From CAMLIZ01 sp966212505 (GTDB taxonomy: Bacteria; Pseudomonadota; Gammaproteobacteria; Burkholderiales; Burkholderiaceae_C), in NCBI GenBank assembly GCA_966212505.1, contig CBIHRS010000005.1:1-64000 (forward strand): 64,000 nucleotides of DNA. Direction: 5' to 3'. Positions 1 through 8,345 of this stretch are shown in pieces. The first letter of the stretch is position 1. The number at the start of each line of letters is the position of its first letter. The notes under the pieces are model-generated. The model searched no databases. It was given only the letters and a program-made list of their open reading frames with translations, and was not told the DNA's origin. A program made the position numbers and the translations under genes.

Positions 1-206
1 TCGACGGCCACGTCGACCTGCGCCGCCTGCTCACCGACTACGGCTTCATCGGCCATCCGTTCCGCAAGGACTTCCCGGTCTACGGCAACGTCGAGATGCG
101 CTACGACGCCGAGCAGAAGCGCGTGATCTACCAGCCGGTGACCATCGAGCCGCGCGAGATCGTGCCGCGCGTCATTCGCGAAGACAACTACGGCGGCCTG
201 CACTGA
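1..206 (+). CDS. nuoC: NADH-quinone oxidoreductase subunit C, 3' part
   Basis: Partial gene, entering from the left edge; the last 67 residues are visible. They include the GHPFRKDFP segment typical of the 30-kDa subunit signature and end in a short tail closing in YGGLH. NuoC sits in the peripheral arm of complex I and helps form the scaffold around the quinone site together with NuoD. The stop (204-206) is one base before the nuoD start, so the two are translationally coupled. NuoC and NuoD are separate genes here, not the NuoCD fusion of enterobacteria. The assignment is firm from the visible motif and the position directly before nuoD; the N-terminus cannot be judged. Confidence 0.93.
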   Translation, partial: DGHVDLRRLLTDYGFIGHPFRKDFPVYGNVEMRYDAEQKRVIYQPVTIEPREIVPRVIREDNYGGLH

Positions 207-207
207 T

Positions 208-1461
208 ATGGCTGAGATCAAGAACTACACCCTCAACTTCGGCCCGCAGCACCCGGCCGCGCACGGCGTGCTGCGCCTCGTGCTCGAGCTCGACGGCGAA
301 GTGATCCAGCGCGCCGACCCGCACATCGGCCTGCTGCATCGCGCGACCGAGAAGCTGGCCGAGACGCGCACCTTCATCCAGTCGCTGCCGTACATGGACC
401 GTCTCGACTACGTGTCGATGATGGCCAACGAGCACGCCTACTGCCTCGCGATCGAGAAGCTGCTGGGCGTCGACGTGCCCATCCGCGCGCAGTACATCCG
501 CGTGATGTTCGCCGAGCTGACCCGCATCCTGAACCACCTGCTGTGGCTGGGTGCGCACGGTCTCGACTGCGGCGCGATGAACATCCTGATCTACTGCTTC
601 CGCGAGCGCGAAGACATCTTCGACATGTACGAGGCGGTGTCGGGCGCGCGCATGCACGCGGCCTACTTCCGTCCGGGCGGCGTCTACCGCGACCTGCCGG
701 ACGCGATGCCGCAGTACAAGGTCTCGAAGATCCACAACGAGCGCGCGATCAAGCAGATGAACGAGAACCGCCAGGGTTCTCTGCTCGACTTCATCGAAGA
801 CTTCTGCAAGCGCTTCCCGAAGAACGTCGACGACTACGAGACGCTGCTCACCGACAACCGCATCTGGAAGCAACGTACCGTCGGCATCGGCGTGGTGTCG
901 CCCGAGCGTGCGCTGAACCTCGGCTTCAGCGGCCCGATGCTGCGCGGCTCCGGCATCGCCTGGGACCTGCGCAAGAAGCAGCCCTACGACGTCTACGACA
1001 AGATGGACTTCGACGTGCCGCTGGGCAAGAACGGCGATACGTATGACCGCTACCTCGTCCGGGTGGAAGAGATGCGCCAGGCCAACCGCATCGTGCTGCA
1101 GTGCGTGGACTGGCTGCGCAAGAACCCCGGCCCGGTGATCACCGACAACCACAAGGTCGCCCCGCCGTCGCGCGTGGACATGAAGACCAACATGGAAGAG
1201 CTCATCCACCACTTCAAGCTCTTCACCGAAGGCATGCATGTGCCCGAGGGCGAGGCCTACGCGGCGGTGGAGCATCCGAAGGGTGAGTTCGGCATCTACC
1301 TGGTGGCCGACGGCGCCAACAAGCCGTACCGCCTGAAGATCCGGGCTCCGGGCTTTGCCCACCTGGCCGCGCTCGACGAGATGGCGCGCGGCCACATGAT
1401 CGCCGACGCGGTGGCCGTGATCGGAACGATGGACATTGTGTTTGGCGAGATCGATCGATGA
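208..1461 (+). CDS. nuoD: NADH-quinone oxidoreductase subunit D (49-kDa subunit)
   Basis: 417 residues, normal family length. This is the hydrogenase-derived core subunit of complex I that lines the ubiquinone head-group pocket at the membrane interface. Visible hallmarks are the GPQHPAAHG segment near residues 12-20, the HIGLLHRATEK segment and the terminal FGEIDR. His19 and Tyr68 are 49 residues apart, the spacing of the two quinone-contacting residues known in the family (His59/Tyr108 of the bovine protein), so I infer the site is intact. The ATG lies one base after the nuoC stop, and the last four bases overlap nuoE (ATGA). No irregularity seen. Confidence 0.98.
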   Translation: MAEIKNYTLNFGPQHPAAHGVLRLVLELDGEVIQRADPHIGLLHRATEKLAETRTFIQSLPYMDRLDYVSMMANEHAYCLAIEKLLGVDVPIRAQYIRVMFAELTRILNHLLWLGAHGLDCGAMNILIYCFREREDIFDMYEAVSGARMHAAYFRPGGVYRDLPDAMPQYKVSKIHNERAIKQMNENRQGSLLDFIEDFCKRFPKNVDDYETLLTDNRIWKQRTVGIGVVSPERALNLGFSGPMLRGSGIAWDLRKKQPYDVYDKMDFDVPLGKNGDTYDRYLVRVEEMRQANRIVLQCVDWLRKNPGPVITDNHKVAPPSRVDMKTNMEELIHHFKLFTEGMHVPEGEAYAAVEHPKGEFGIYLVADGANKPYRLKIRAPGFAHLAALDEMARGHMIADAVAVIGTMDIVFGEIDR

Positions 1462-1946
1462 TGTTGTCTGACGCCACCAAGGCTCGCTTCGCGAAGGAAG
1501 TCGCGAAGTACCCCGAAGAGCAGAAGCAGTCTGCCGTGATGGCCTGCCTGGCCATCGTGCAGCAGGAGCAGGGCCACATCACCGCCGAGGCGGAGGCCGC
1601 GATTGCCGAGTACCTCGGCATGCCGCCGGTCGCCGTGCGCGAGGTGACGACCTTCTACAACATGTACAACCAGCACCCGATGGGCAAGTTCAAGCTCAAC
1701 GTGTGCACCAACCTGCCGTGCCAGTTGCGCGACGGCCAGAAGGCGCTGGAGCACCTCTGCCACAAGCTGAACGTGGAAGAGGGCGGCACCACCGCCGACG
1801 GCCTGTTCACCGTGCAGAAGTCCGAGTGCCTGGGCGCCTGCGCCGACGCGCCGGTGATGCTGGTCAACGACCGGCAGATGGTCAGCTTCATGAGCAATGA
1901 GCGCCTCGACGACCTCGTCGCGACGCTCAAGGCCCAGGCGAAATAA
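1458..1946 (+). CDS. nuoE: NADH-quinone oxidoreductase subunit E (24-kDa, [2Fe-2S] N1a)
   Basis: 162 residues. NuoE is a thioredoxin-fold [2Fe-2S] protein of the NADH-dehydrogenase module and pairs with NuoF. The four cluster ligands are visible as C83-x4-C88 and C124-x3-C128. The start is an ATG inside the nuoD stop (ATGA); a second ATG follows immediately, so the true N-terminus may be one residue shorter. The gene ends 15 bases before nuoF. Family assignment is certain from the cysteine pattern and the operon position. Confidence 0.97.
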   Translation: MMLSDATKARFAKEVAKYPEEQKQSAVMACLAIVQQEQGHITAEAEAAIAEYLGMPPVAVREVTTFYNMYNQHPMGKFKLNVCTNLPCQLRDGQKALEHLCHKLNVEEGGTTADGLFTVQKSECLGACADAPVMLVNDRQMVSFMSNERLDDLVATLKAQAK

Positions 1947-1961
1947 AGAGGCGACGCCCAG

Positions 1962-3305
1962 ATGTTGGACCTCTCCAAGTTCCAGGCCGCAGGCAACGAG
2001 ACCTGCTTCCACGGCCGCCACATCAATCCTCAGATCTATGCCGGCCTCGACGGCAGGAACTGGGGCCTCAAGGACTACGAGGCGCGCGGCGGCTACCAGG
2101 CGCTGCGCAAGATCCTCGGCAAGGATGGCGGCGAGGGCATGACGCCCGACCAAGTCATCGCCGAGGTCAAGACCTCGGGCCTGCGCGGCCGCGGCGGCGC
2201 CGGTTTCCCGACCGGCCTGAAGTGGAGCTTCATGCCGCGCCAGTTCCCGGGCCAGAAGTACCTCGTCTGCAACTCCGACGAAGGCGAACCGGGCACCTGC
2301 AAGGACCGCGACATCCTTGCCTACAACCCGCACATCGTCATCGAGGGCATGATCATCGCGGCTTACGCGATGGGCATCTCGGTGGGCTACAACTACATCC
2401 ACGGCGAGATCTTCGAGGTCTACGAGCGCTTCGAGGCGGCCCTGGAAGAGGCCCGCGCGGCCGGCTACCTGGGCAACAACATCCTGGGCAGCAGCTACAG
2501 CTTCCAGCTGCATGCGCACCACGGCTTCGGCGCCTACATCTGCGGCGAGGAAACCGCGCTGCTCGAGTCGCTGGAAGGCAAGAAGGGCCAGCCGCGCTTC
2601 AAGCCGCCGTTCCCGGCCAGCTTCGGCCTCTACGGCAAGCCGACCACGATCAACAACACCGAGACCTTCGCGGCGGTGCCGTGGATCATCCGCAACGGCG
2701 GCCAGCCCTACCTCGAGGTGGGCAAGCCGAACAACGGCGGCACCAAGATCTTCTCGGTGGTGGGCGACGTCAACAACCCCGGCAACTTCGAGATCCCGCT
2801 GGGCACGCCGTTCAGCAAGCTGCTGGAGCTGGCCGGCGGTGTGCGCAAGGGCCGCACGCTGAAGGCGGTGATCCCCGGCGGCTCGTCGGCTCCGGTGCTG
2901 CCGGCCAACATCATGATGGACCTGACGATGGACTACGACGCCATCGCCAAGGCCGGCTCGATGCTGGGCTCGGGCGCGGTCATCGTGATGGACGACACCC
3001 GCTGCATGGTCAAGAGCCTGCTGCGCCTGAGCTACTTCTACACCCACGAGTCCTGCGGCCAGTGCACGCCCTGCCGCGAGGGCACGGGCTGGATGTGGCG
3101 CATGGTCGACCGCATCGAGCACGGCAAGGGCCGCATGGAAGACCTGGACCTGCTCAACTCGGTGGCCGACAACATCCAGGGCCGCACGATCTGCGCGCTG
3201 GGCGACGCGGCCGCGATGCCGGTGCGCGCGATGATCAAGCATTTCCGCGACGAGTTCGCGTACCACGTCGATCACAAGACCTGCATGGTCCCGCAGTACG
3301 TCTGA
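1962..3305 (+). CDS. nuoF: NADH-quinone oxidoreductase subunit F (51-kDa, FMN and N3 cluster)
   Basis: 447 residues. NuoF binds NADH and FMN, takes the hydride and passes electrons to the [4Fe-4S] cluster N3. The glycine-rich nucleotide segment GLRGRGGAGFPTG lies near residues 73-85. The N3 ligands are C365-x2-C368-x2-C371, with the distant fourth cysteine at C411. Length and motifs are canonical. ATG 1962 is preceded at some distance by a GAGG stretch. The gene lies between nuoE and nuoG with short gaps (15 and 13 bases), as expected for a single transcript. Confidence 0.98.
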   Translation: MLDLSKFQAAGNETCFHGRHINPQIYAGLDGRNWGLKDYEARGGYQALRKILGKDGGEGMTPDQVIAEVKTSGLRGRGGAGFPTGLKWSFMPRQFPGQKYLVCNSDEGEPGTCKDRDILAYNPHIVIEGMIIAAYAMGISVGYNYIHGEIFEVYERFEAALEEARAAGYLGNNILGSSYSFQLHAHHGFGAYICGEETALLESLEGKKGQPRFKPPFPASFGLYGKPTTINNTETFAAVPWIIRNGGQPYLEVGKPNNGGTKIFSVVGDVNNPGNFEIPLGTPFSKLLELAGGVRKGRTLKAVIPGGSSAPVLPANIMMDLTMDYDAIAKAGSMLGSGAVIVMDDTRCMVKSLLRLSYFYTHESCGQCTPCREGTGWMWRMVDRIEHGKGRMEDLDLLNSVADNIQGRTICALGDAAAMPVRAMIKHFRDEFAYHVDHKTCMVPQYV

Positions 3306-3318
3306 GGACCACCCCACC

Positions 3319-5637
3319 ATGGCGATCGAAATCGAACTGGACGGCCAAAAGGTCGAGGTGCCCGAAGGCAGCATGGTGATGCATGCTGCCGACAAGGCCG
3401 GCACCTACATCCCCCATTTCTGCTATCACAAGAAGCTGAGCATCGCGGCCAACTGCCGCATGTGCCTCGTCGACGTCGAGAAGGCGCCGAAGCCGATGCC
3501 CGCCTGCGCCACGCCGGTCACCCCCGGCATGATCGTGCGCACCAAGAGCGACAAGGCGGTCAAGGCGCAGCAGGGCGTGATGGAGTTCCTGCTGATCAAC
3601 CACCCGCTGGATTGCCCGATCTGCGACCAGGGCGGCGAATGCCAGCTGCAGGACCTGGCCGTGGGCTACGGTGGCTCGTCGTCGCGCTACTCGGAAGAGA
3701 AGCGCGTGGTGTTCCACAAGAACGTGGGCCCGCTGATCTCCATGGAGGAGATGACGCGCTGCATCCACTGCACGCGCTGCGTCCGCTTCGGCCAGGAAGT
3801 GGCCGGCATCATGGAATTCGGCATGCTCAACCGCGGCGAGCATTCCGAGATCACCACCTTCGTCGGCAAGACGGTCGATTCCGAGCTGTCGGGCAACATG
3901 ATCGACCTCTGCCCGGTCGGTGCGCTCACCAGCAAGCCGTTCCGCTACAGCGCTCGCACCTGGGAGCTCTCGCGCCGCAAGAGTGTGAGCCCGCACGATT
4001 CCACCGGCGCCAACCTGATCGTCCAGATCAAGGGCGCCAAGGTGATGCGCGTGCTGCCGCTCGAGAACGAAGACGTCAACGAGTGCTGGATCGCCGATCG
4101 CGACCGCTTCTCGTACGAGGCGCTGAACGTCGGTGACCGCCTGACCTCGCCCGCCATCAAGCAGGGCGGCGAATGGAAGCAGGTCGACTGGACCACCGCG
4201 CTCAACTACGTGGCCGATGGTCTCAAGCGTGTGATCGCCGAGTTCGGCCCGCAGAGCGTCGGTGCGCTGGGCTCGGCCCACAGCACGGTGGAAGAGCTGC
4301 ACCTGCTGCAGAAGCTGGTGCGCGGCCTGGGCAGCGACAACGTCGACTTCCGCACCCGCCATGCCGACTTCACGGCAGGCGAGGGCGCCCGCTGGCTCGG
4401 CACCTCGATCGCTTCGCTGTCGTCGCTGAACCAGGTGTTCGTGATCGGCTCCTTCCTGCGCAAGGACCACCCGCTGTTCGCGCAGCGCATCCGCCAGGCG
4501 GTGCGCCGCGGCGCCAAGGTGCACAGCCTCCATGCCGTGCACGACGACTGGGCGATGCCGGTGGCCACGCAGATCACCGCTGCGCCGAGCGCCTGGGTGC
4601 AGGCGCTGGCTGATGTGGCAGCCGCTGTCGCCGCTGCCAAGGGCGTGCAGGCGCCGGTGCAGGGCCAGGCCAACGAGGCCGCCCAGGCCGTCGCCAAGGG
4701 CCTGCTGTCGGGCGAGCACAAGGCAGTGCTGCTGGGCAATGCCGCCGCGCAACATCCGCAGGCCGCCGCGCTGCTGTCGCTGGCGAACTGGATCGCCGAG
4801 CAGACCGGTGCCACCGTCGGCTACCTCACCGAGGCTGCCAACACCGTGGGTGCGCAACTGGTGGGCGCGCTGCCGAAGAACGGCGGACTCAACGCCGGCC
4901 AGATGCTGTCGCAGCCGCTCAAGGCCTACCTGCTGCTGAACCTCGAGCCCGCGCTCGACAGCGCCAATGCCGCGCTCGCGATGCAGACGCTGAAGAACGC
5001 CGGCATGGTGGTCGCGCTGTCGCCGTTCAAGAACGTGGCGCTCGACGTGGCCGACGTGCTGCTGCCGATCTCGCCCTTCAGCGAGACGGCGGGCACCTTC
5101 GTCAACGCCGAGGGCCGCGTGCAGAGCTTCCACGGCGTGGTCAAGCCGCTGGGCGAAACCCGTCCGGCCTGGAAGGTGTTGCGTGTGCTGGGCAACCTGC
5201 TCGGCCTGCAGGGCTTCAACCAGGAAACCGCCGACGAGGTGCGTGCCGAGGCGCTGGGCGACGCGACCACCGTGGCCTCGCGCCTGAGCAACCGTGCGGG
5301 CGCTGTCGCGCAAGCCGCGGCAGCCGGGCAGGGCCTGGAGCGTGTTGCCGACGTGCCGATCTATCACGCCGATCCGCTGGTGCGCCGCTCGCCGTCGCTG
5401 CAGCTGACCGCGGATGCCAAGAACGCGCCGTTCGTCAGCCTGTCGGCTTCGCTGTGGGACCAACTGGGCCTGCAGCCGGGTGGGTCGGTGCGCGTGTCGC
5501 AAGGCGGTGCCAGCGCGGTGCTGCCGGCCCGCGTGAACGCATCGCTCGCCGCCAATGCCGTGCGCGTGCCGGCCGGTCATCCCGCCACGGCCACGCTGGG
5601 CGCGATGTTCGGTGACATCACCGTCGAGAAGGCCTGA
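3319..5637 (+). CDS. nuoG: NADH-quinone oxidoreductase subunit G (75-kDa subunit)
   Basis: 772 residues. The N-terminal ferredoxin-like part carries the [2Fe-2S] N1b ligands (the CYHKK...CRMC...CATPV pattern). It is followed by the N5 segment with DCPICDQGGEC and the N4 segment CIHCTRCVRFG, and then a long molybdopterin-oxidoreductase-like fold. After the conserved WELSRRKS segment, where N7-containing NuoG proteins have a CxxCxxxC motif, there is no cysteine. The off-path cluster N7 is therefore missing, as in the mitochondrial type. The C-terminal 350 residues are alanine-rich and less conserved. SD-like GAGG lies before ATG 3319. Neighbours nuoF and nuoH follow the standard order. Confidence 0.97.
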   Translation: MAIEIELDGQKVEVPEGSMVMHAADKAGTYIPHFCYHKKLSIAANCRMCLVDVEKAPKPMPACATPVTPGMIVRTKSDKAVKAQQGVMEFLLINHPLDCPICDQGGECQLQDLAVGYGGSSSRYSEEKRVVFHKNVGPLISMEEMTRCIHCTRCVRFGQEVAGIMEFGMLNRGEHSEITTFVGKTVDSELSGNMIDLCPVGALTSKPFRYSARTWELSRRKSVSPHDSTGANLIVQIKGAKVMRVLPLENEDVNECWIADRDRFSYEALNVGDRLTSPAIKQGGEWKQVDWTTALNYVADGLKRVIAEFGPQSVGALGSAHSTVEELHLLQKLVRGLGSDNVDFRTRHADFTAGEGARWLGTSIASLSSLNQVFVIGSFLRKDHPLFAQRIRQAVRRGAKVHSLHAVHDDWAMPVATQITAAPSAWVQALADVAAAVAAAKGVQAPVQGQANEAAQAVAKGLLSGEHKAVLLGNAAAQHPQAAALLSLANWIAEQTGATVGYLTEAANTVGAQLVGALPKNGGLNAGQMLSQPLKAYLLLNLEPALDSANAALAMQTLKNAGMVVALSPFKNVALDVADVLLPISPFSETAGTFVNAEGRVQSFHGVVKPLGETRPAWKVLRVLGNLLGLQGFNQETADEVRAEALGDATTVASRLSNRAGAVAQAAAAGQGLERVADVPIYHADPLVRRSPSLQLTADAKNAPFVSLSASLWDQLGLQPGGSVRVSQGGASAVLPARVNASLAANAVRVPAGHPATATLGAMFGDITVEKA

Positions 5638-5651
5638 GGGGACCGCACAAG

Positions 5652-6746
5652 ATGGAATCCTTCCAGAACTACGGAACCGAGCTGTTCGGCGCCACCTGGC
5701 CGCTGGTGTGGAGCCTGCTGAAGATCGTCGCGCTGGTCGCGCCGCTGATGGGCTGCGTGGCCTACCTGACGCTGTGGGAGCGCAAGGCCATCGGCTGGTC
5801 GCAGATCCGCCCGGGCCCCAACCGCGTGGGTCCGTTCGGCCTGCTGACGCCGATCGCCGATGCGGTGAAGCTGATCTTCAAGGAGATCATCCGCCCGACG
5901 GCCGCCAACAAGGGCCTGTTCTTCCTCGGGCCCATCATGACCATCATGCCGGCGCTGGCCGCCTGGGCGGTGGTGCCGTTCGGCCCGCAGACGGCGGTGT
6001 CGAACATCAACGCCGGCCTGCTGTTCCTGATGGCCATCACCTCGATGGAGGTCTATGGCGTCATCATCGCCGGCTGGGCCTCGAACTCGAAGTACGCCTT
6101 CCTGGGCGCGCTGCGTGCCTCGGCGCAGATGGTGTCGTACGAGATCGCGATGGGCTTCGCGCTGGTGGTGGTGCTGATGGTCACCGGCAGCCTGAACATG
6201 AGCGACATCGTGCTGGGCCAGAACAAGGGCTGGTTCGCGAGCCACGGCATCAACGTGCTGTCGTGGAACTGGCTGCCGCTGCTGCCGATCTTCCTCGTGT
6301 ACTTCATCTCCGGCCTGGCCGAGACCAACCGCCACCCGTTCGACGTGGTGGAAGGCGAATCGGAGATCGTCGCCGGCCACATGATCGAGTATTCGGGCAT
6401 GGCCTTCGCGATGTTCTTCCTGGCCGAGTACGCCAACATGATCCTGGTGTCGGCGCTGGCCGTCACGATGTTCCTCGGCGGTTGGGCCGCGCCCGTCAGC
6501 TTCTCGCTCTTCGGCATGAACACGCCGGCCTGGATCGAGCGCTCGATGTGGTTCTGGGACTGGTTCTGGCTGTTCGGCAAGACCTTCGTGGTCGTCACCA
6601 TGTTCCTGTGGGTGCGCTCGACGTTCCCGCGCTATCGCTATGACCAGATCATGCGTCTGGGCTGGAAGATCTTCATCCCCATCACGCTCGTGTGGCTGGT
6701 GGTCGTGGGTCTGTGGATCCAGTCGCCGCTGAACATCTGGAAGTGA
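5652..6746 (+). CDS. nuoH: NADH-quinone oxidoreductase subunit H (ND1-like)
   Basis: 364 residues, strongly hydrophobic with about eight or nine membrane segments. NuoH forms the membrane-side entrance of the ubiquinone chamber and links the redox arm to the proton-pumping arm. Visible family segments include WERKAIGWSQIRPGPNRVGP near residues 39-58 and the loop with AETNRHPFDVVEGESEIV, both part of the quinone tunnel and the E-channel. The C-terminus with RLGWKIFIP is typical. A GAGGGG stretch precedes ATG 5652 by a suitable distance. Confidence 0.98.
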   Translation: MESFQNYGTELFGATWPLVWSLLKIVALVAPLMGCVAYLTLWERKAIGWSQIRPGPNRVGPFGLLTPIADAVKLIFKEIIRPTAANKGLFFLGPIMTIMPALAAWAVVPFGPQTAVSNINAGLLFLMAITSMEVYGVIIAGWASNSKYAFLGALRASAQMVSYEIAMGFALVVVLMVTGSLNMSDIVLGQNKGWFASHGINVLSWNWLPLLPIFLVYFISGLAETNRHPFDVVEGESEIVAGHMIEYSGMAFAMFFLAEYANMILVSALAVTMFLGGWAAPVSFSLFGMNTPAWIERSMWFWDWFWLFGKTFVVVTMFLWVRSTFPRYRYDQIMRLGWKIFIPITLVWLVVVGLWIQSPLNIWK

Positions 6747-6762
6747 AGACAAGGTTCTGAAC

Positions 6763-7260
6763 ATGTCTGCAGTTGCCTCCATCAAGGACTTCGTGTCGAG
6801 CTTCATGCTCACCGAGCTGTTCAAGGGCATGGCGCTCACCGGGCGCCACTTCCTGTCGCGCAATATCACCATCCAGTTCCCGGAAGAGAAGACGCCGCTC
6901 AGCCCGCGCTTCCGCGGCCTGCATGCACTGCGCCGCTATGAGAACGGCGAAGAGCGTTGCATCGCCTGCAAGCTGTGCGAGGCGGTGTGCCCGGCGCTGG
7001 CGATCACGATCGAGTCCGACGTGCGCCCCGACGGCGCACGCAAGACCACGCGCTACGACATCGACCTCACCAAGTGCATCTTCTGCGGTTTCTGCGAAGA
7101 GAGCTGCCCGGTCGACTCGATCGTCGAGACGCACATCCTCGAATACCACGGCGAGAAGCGCGGCGACCTGTACTTCACCAAGGACATGCTGCTGGCCGTG
7201 GGCGACCGCTACGAGAAGGAAATCGCAGCGAACAAGGCGGCCGACGCCAAGTACCGGTAA
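6763..7260 (+). CDS. nuoI: NADH-quinone oxidoreductase subunit I (two [4Fe-4S] clusters)
   Basis: 165 residues. Ferredoxin-type subunit carrying clusters N6a and N6b, which bring electrons to N2 near the quinone. Ligands are visible as C66-x2-C69-x2-C72-x3-C76 and C105-x2-C108-x2-C111-x3-C115, each followed by proline. The N-terminal amphipathic helix (residues 5-35) matches the family and lies on the membrane surface. Normal length; 16 bases separate it from nuoH and 12 from nuoJ. Confidence 0.98.
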   Translation: MSAVASIKDFVSSFMLTELFKGMALTGRHFLSRNITIQFPEEKTPLSPRFRGLHALRRYENGEERCIACKLCEAVCPALAITIESDVRPDGARKTTRYDIDLTKCIFCGFCEESCPVDSIVETHILEYHGEKRGDLYFTKDMLLAVGDRYEKEIAANKAADAKYR

Positions 7261-7272
7261 GCGGCACACAAC

Positions 7273-7920
7273 ATGAACACGACGACCGCTCTCTTCTACC
7301 TGTTCTCGGCCGTGCTGCTGGGAGCTTCGTTCCGGGTGATCACCGCGCGCAGCACGGTGCATTCGGCGCTGTTCCTGGTGCTGGCCTTCTTCAGCGCCTC
7401 GTGCATCTGGATGCTGCTGAAGGCCGAGTTCCTGGCGATCTCGCTGGTGCTCGTCTACGTCGGTGCCGTGATGGTGCTGTTCCTGTTCGTCGTGATGATG
7501 CTCGACATCAACACCGACGCCTTCCGGGTCGGCTTCTGGAAGCACTTCCCGCTGGCCGGTCTCGTCGGCGCGGTGATCGCGCTCGAGATGGCGCTGGTGC
7601 TGATGGGCGGCTTCCGCCTCACCGACGCGCCGGCGCTCAGCGCCGAGGCCGCGAAGCTCGGCAACACCAAGCTGCTGGGCATCGAGATCTATTCCAAGTA
7701 CCTCTACCCGCTGCAGATCGCGGCCGTGCTCCTGCTGGTGGCCATCATCGCGGCCATCGCGCTGACGCTGCGCGCCCGCAAGGACTCGCGCTACCAGGAT
7801 CCATCGCAGCAGGTCAAGGTCAAGAAGGCTCAACGCCTGCGCATCGTGAAGATGCCGGTTGAAGTCGATGTGCCGTCGGCGCCTGCCGCGGCCGAGCAGA
7901 ACGCCGGAGGGAAAGCCTGA
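7273..7920 (+). CDS. nuoJ: NADH-quinone oxidoreductase subunit J (ND6-like)
   Basis: 215 residues, five predicted membrane segments in the first 170 residues, then a charged cytoplasmic tail rich in Lys, Arg and Ala. NuoJ lies between NuoH and NuoK; its third helix holds the pi-bulge that takes part in coupling. The segment around residues 50-75 (LKAEFLAISLVLVYVGAVMV) is the typical conserved one. The last base of the stop is the first base of the nuoK start (TGATG), so the two are coupled. Confidence 0.97.
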   Translation: MNTTTALFYLFSAVLLGASFRVITARSTVHSALFLVLAFFSASCIWMLLKAEFLAISLVLVYVGAVMVLFLFVVMMLDINTDAFRVGFWKHFPLAGLVGAVIALEMALVLMGGFRLTDAPALSAEAAKLGNTKLLGIEIYSKYLYPLQIAAVLLLVAIIAAIALTLRARKDSRYQDPSQQVKVKKAQRLRIVKMPVEVDVPSAPAAAEQNAGGKA

Positions 7921-8246
7921 TGGGTCCGATTACGCTTGCCCATTTCCTGACCCTGGGCGCCATCCTGTTCGCGCTGTCGGTGATCGGCATCTTCCTGAAC
8001 CGCCGCAACCTGATCGTGCTGCTGATGGCGATCGAGCTGATGCTGCTGGCGGTCAACCTGAACTTCGTGGCCTTCTCGCACTACCTCGATCCGAAGTTCT
8101 CGGATCCGATGGCCGGCCAGGTGTTCGTGTTCTTCATCCTCACGGTGGCCGCGGCCGAGTCGGCCATCGGCCTGGCGATCCTGGTGGTGCTGTTCCGCAA
8201 CCGCGAATCGATCGCGGTGGAAGAGCTCGACGCACTGAAGGGCTGA
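7920..8246 (+). CDS. nuoK: NADH-quinone oxidoreductase subunit K (ND4L-like)
   Basis: 108 residues, three membrane helices. The membrane glutamates expected for proton transfer are visible in LLMAIELMLLAVN and in the third helix (VAAAESAIGLAI). Slightly longer than the usual 100-102 residues because of the C-terminal tail. The start overlaps nuoJ by one base. A 99-base gap with a GC-rich repeat separates it from nuoL, the largest gap in the operon. Confidence 0.97.
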   Translation: MGPITLAHFLTLGAILFALSVIGIFLNRRNLIVLLMAIELMLLAVNLNFVAFSHYLDPKFSDPMAGQVFVFFILTVAAAESAIGLAILVVLFRNRESIAVEELDALKG

Positions 8247-8255
8247 GATGAGGAA

Positions 8256-8326
8256 CCCCCACGCTCACATTCGTTCGCTGCCCCCCGAGGGGGCGCAGCG
8301 GCCCCTTGGGACGGCCCGGCGGGGGC
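8256..8326. repeat. GC-rich intergenic repeat inside the nuo operon
   Basis: The nuoK-nuoL gap holds a block with a run of C, an ACGCTCA...TTCGTTCGCTG segment, a tight hairpin (CCCCC-GA-GGGGG at 8282-8293), GCAGCGGCCCCTTGGGACGGCC and a final GGCGGGGGC. From memory, this pattern is a dispersed intergenic repeat of many Rubrivivax/Leptothrix/Comamonadaceae-type genomes. I see only one copy in this window. It could fold in the mRNA and affect the NuoJK/NuoLMN balance, but that is inference. Confidence 0.65.
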
Positions 8327-8345
8327 GCTGAGAAAGCACAACAAC

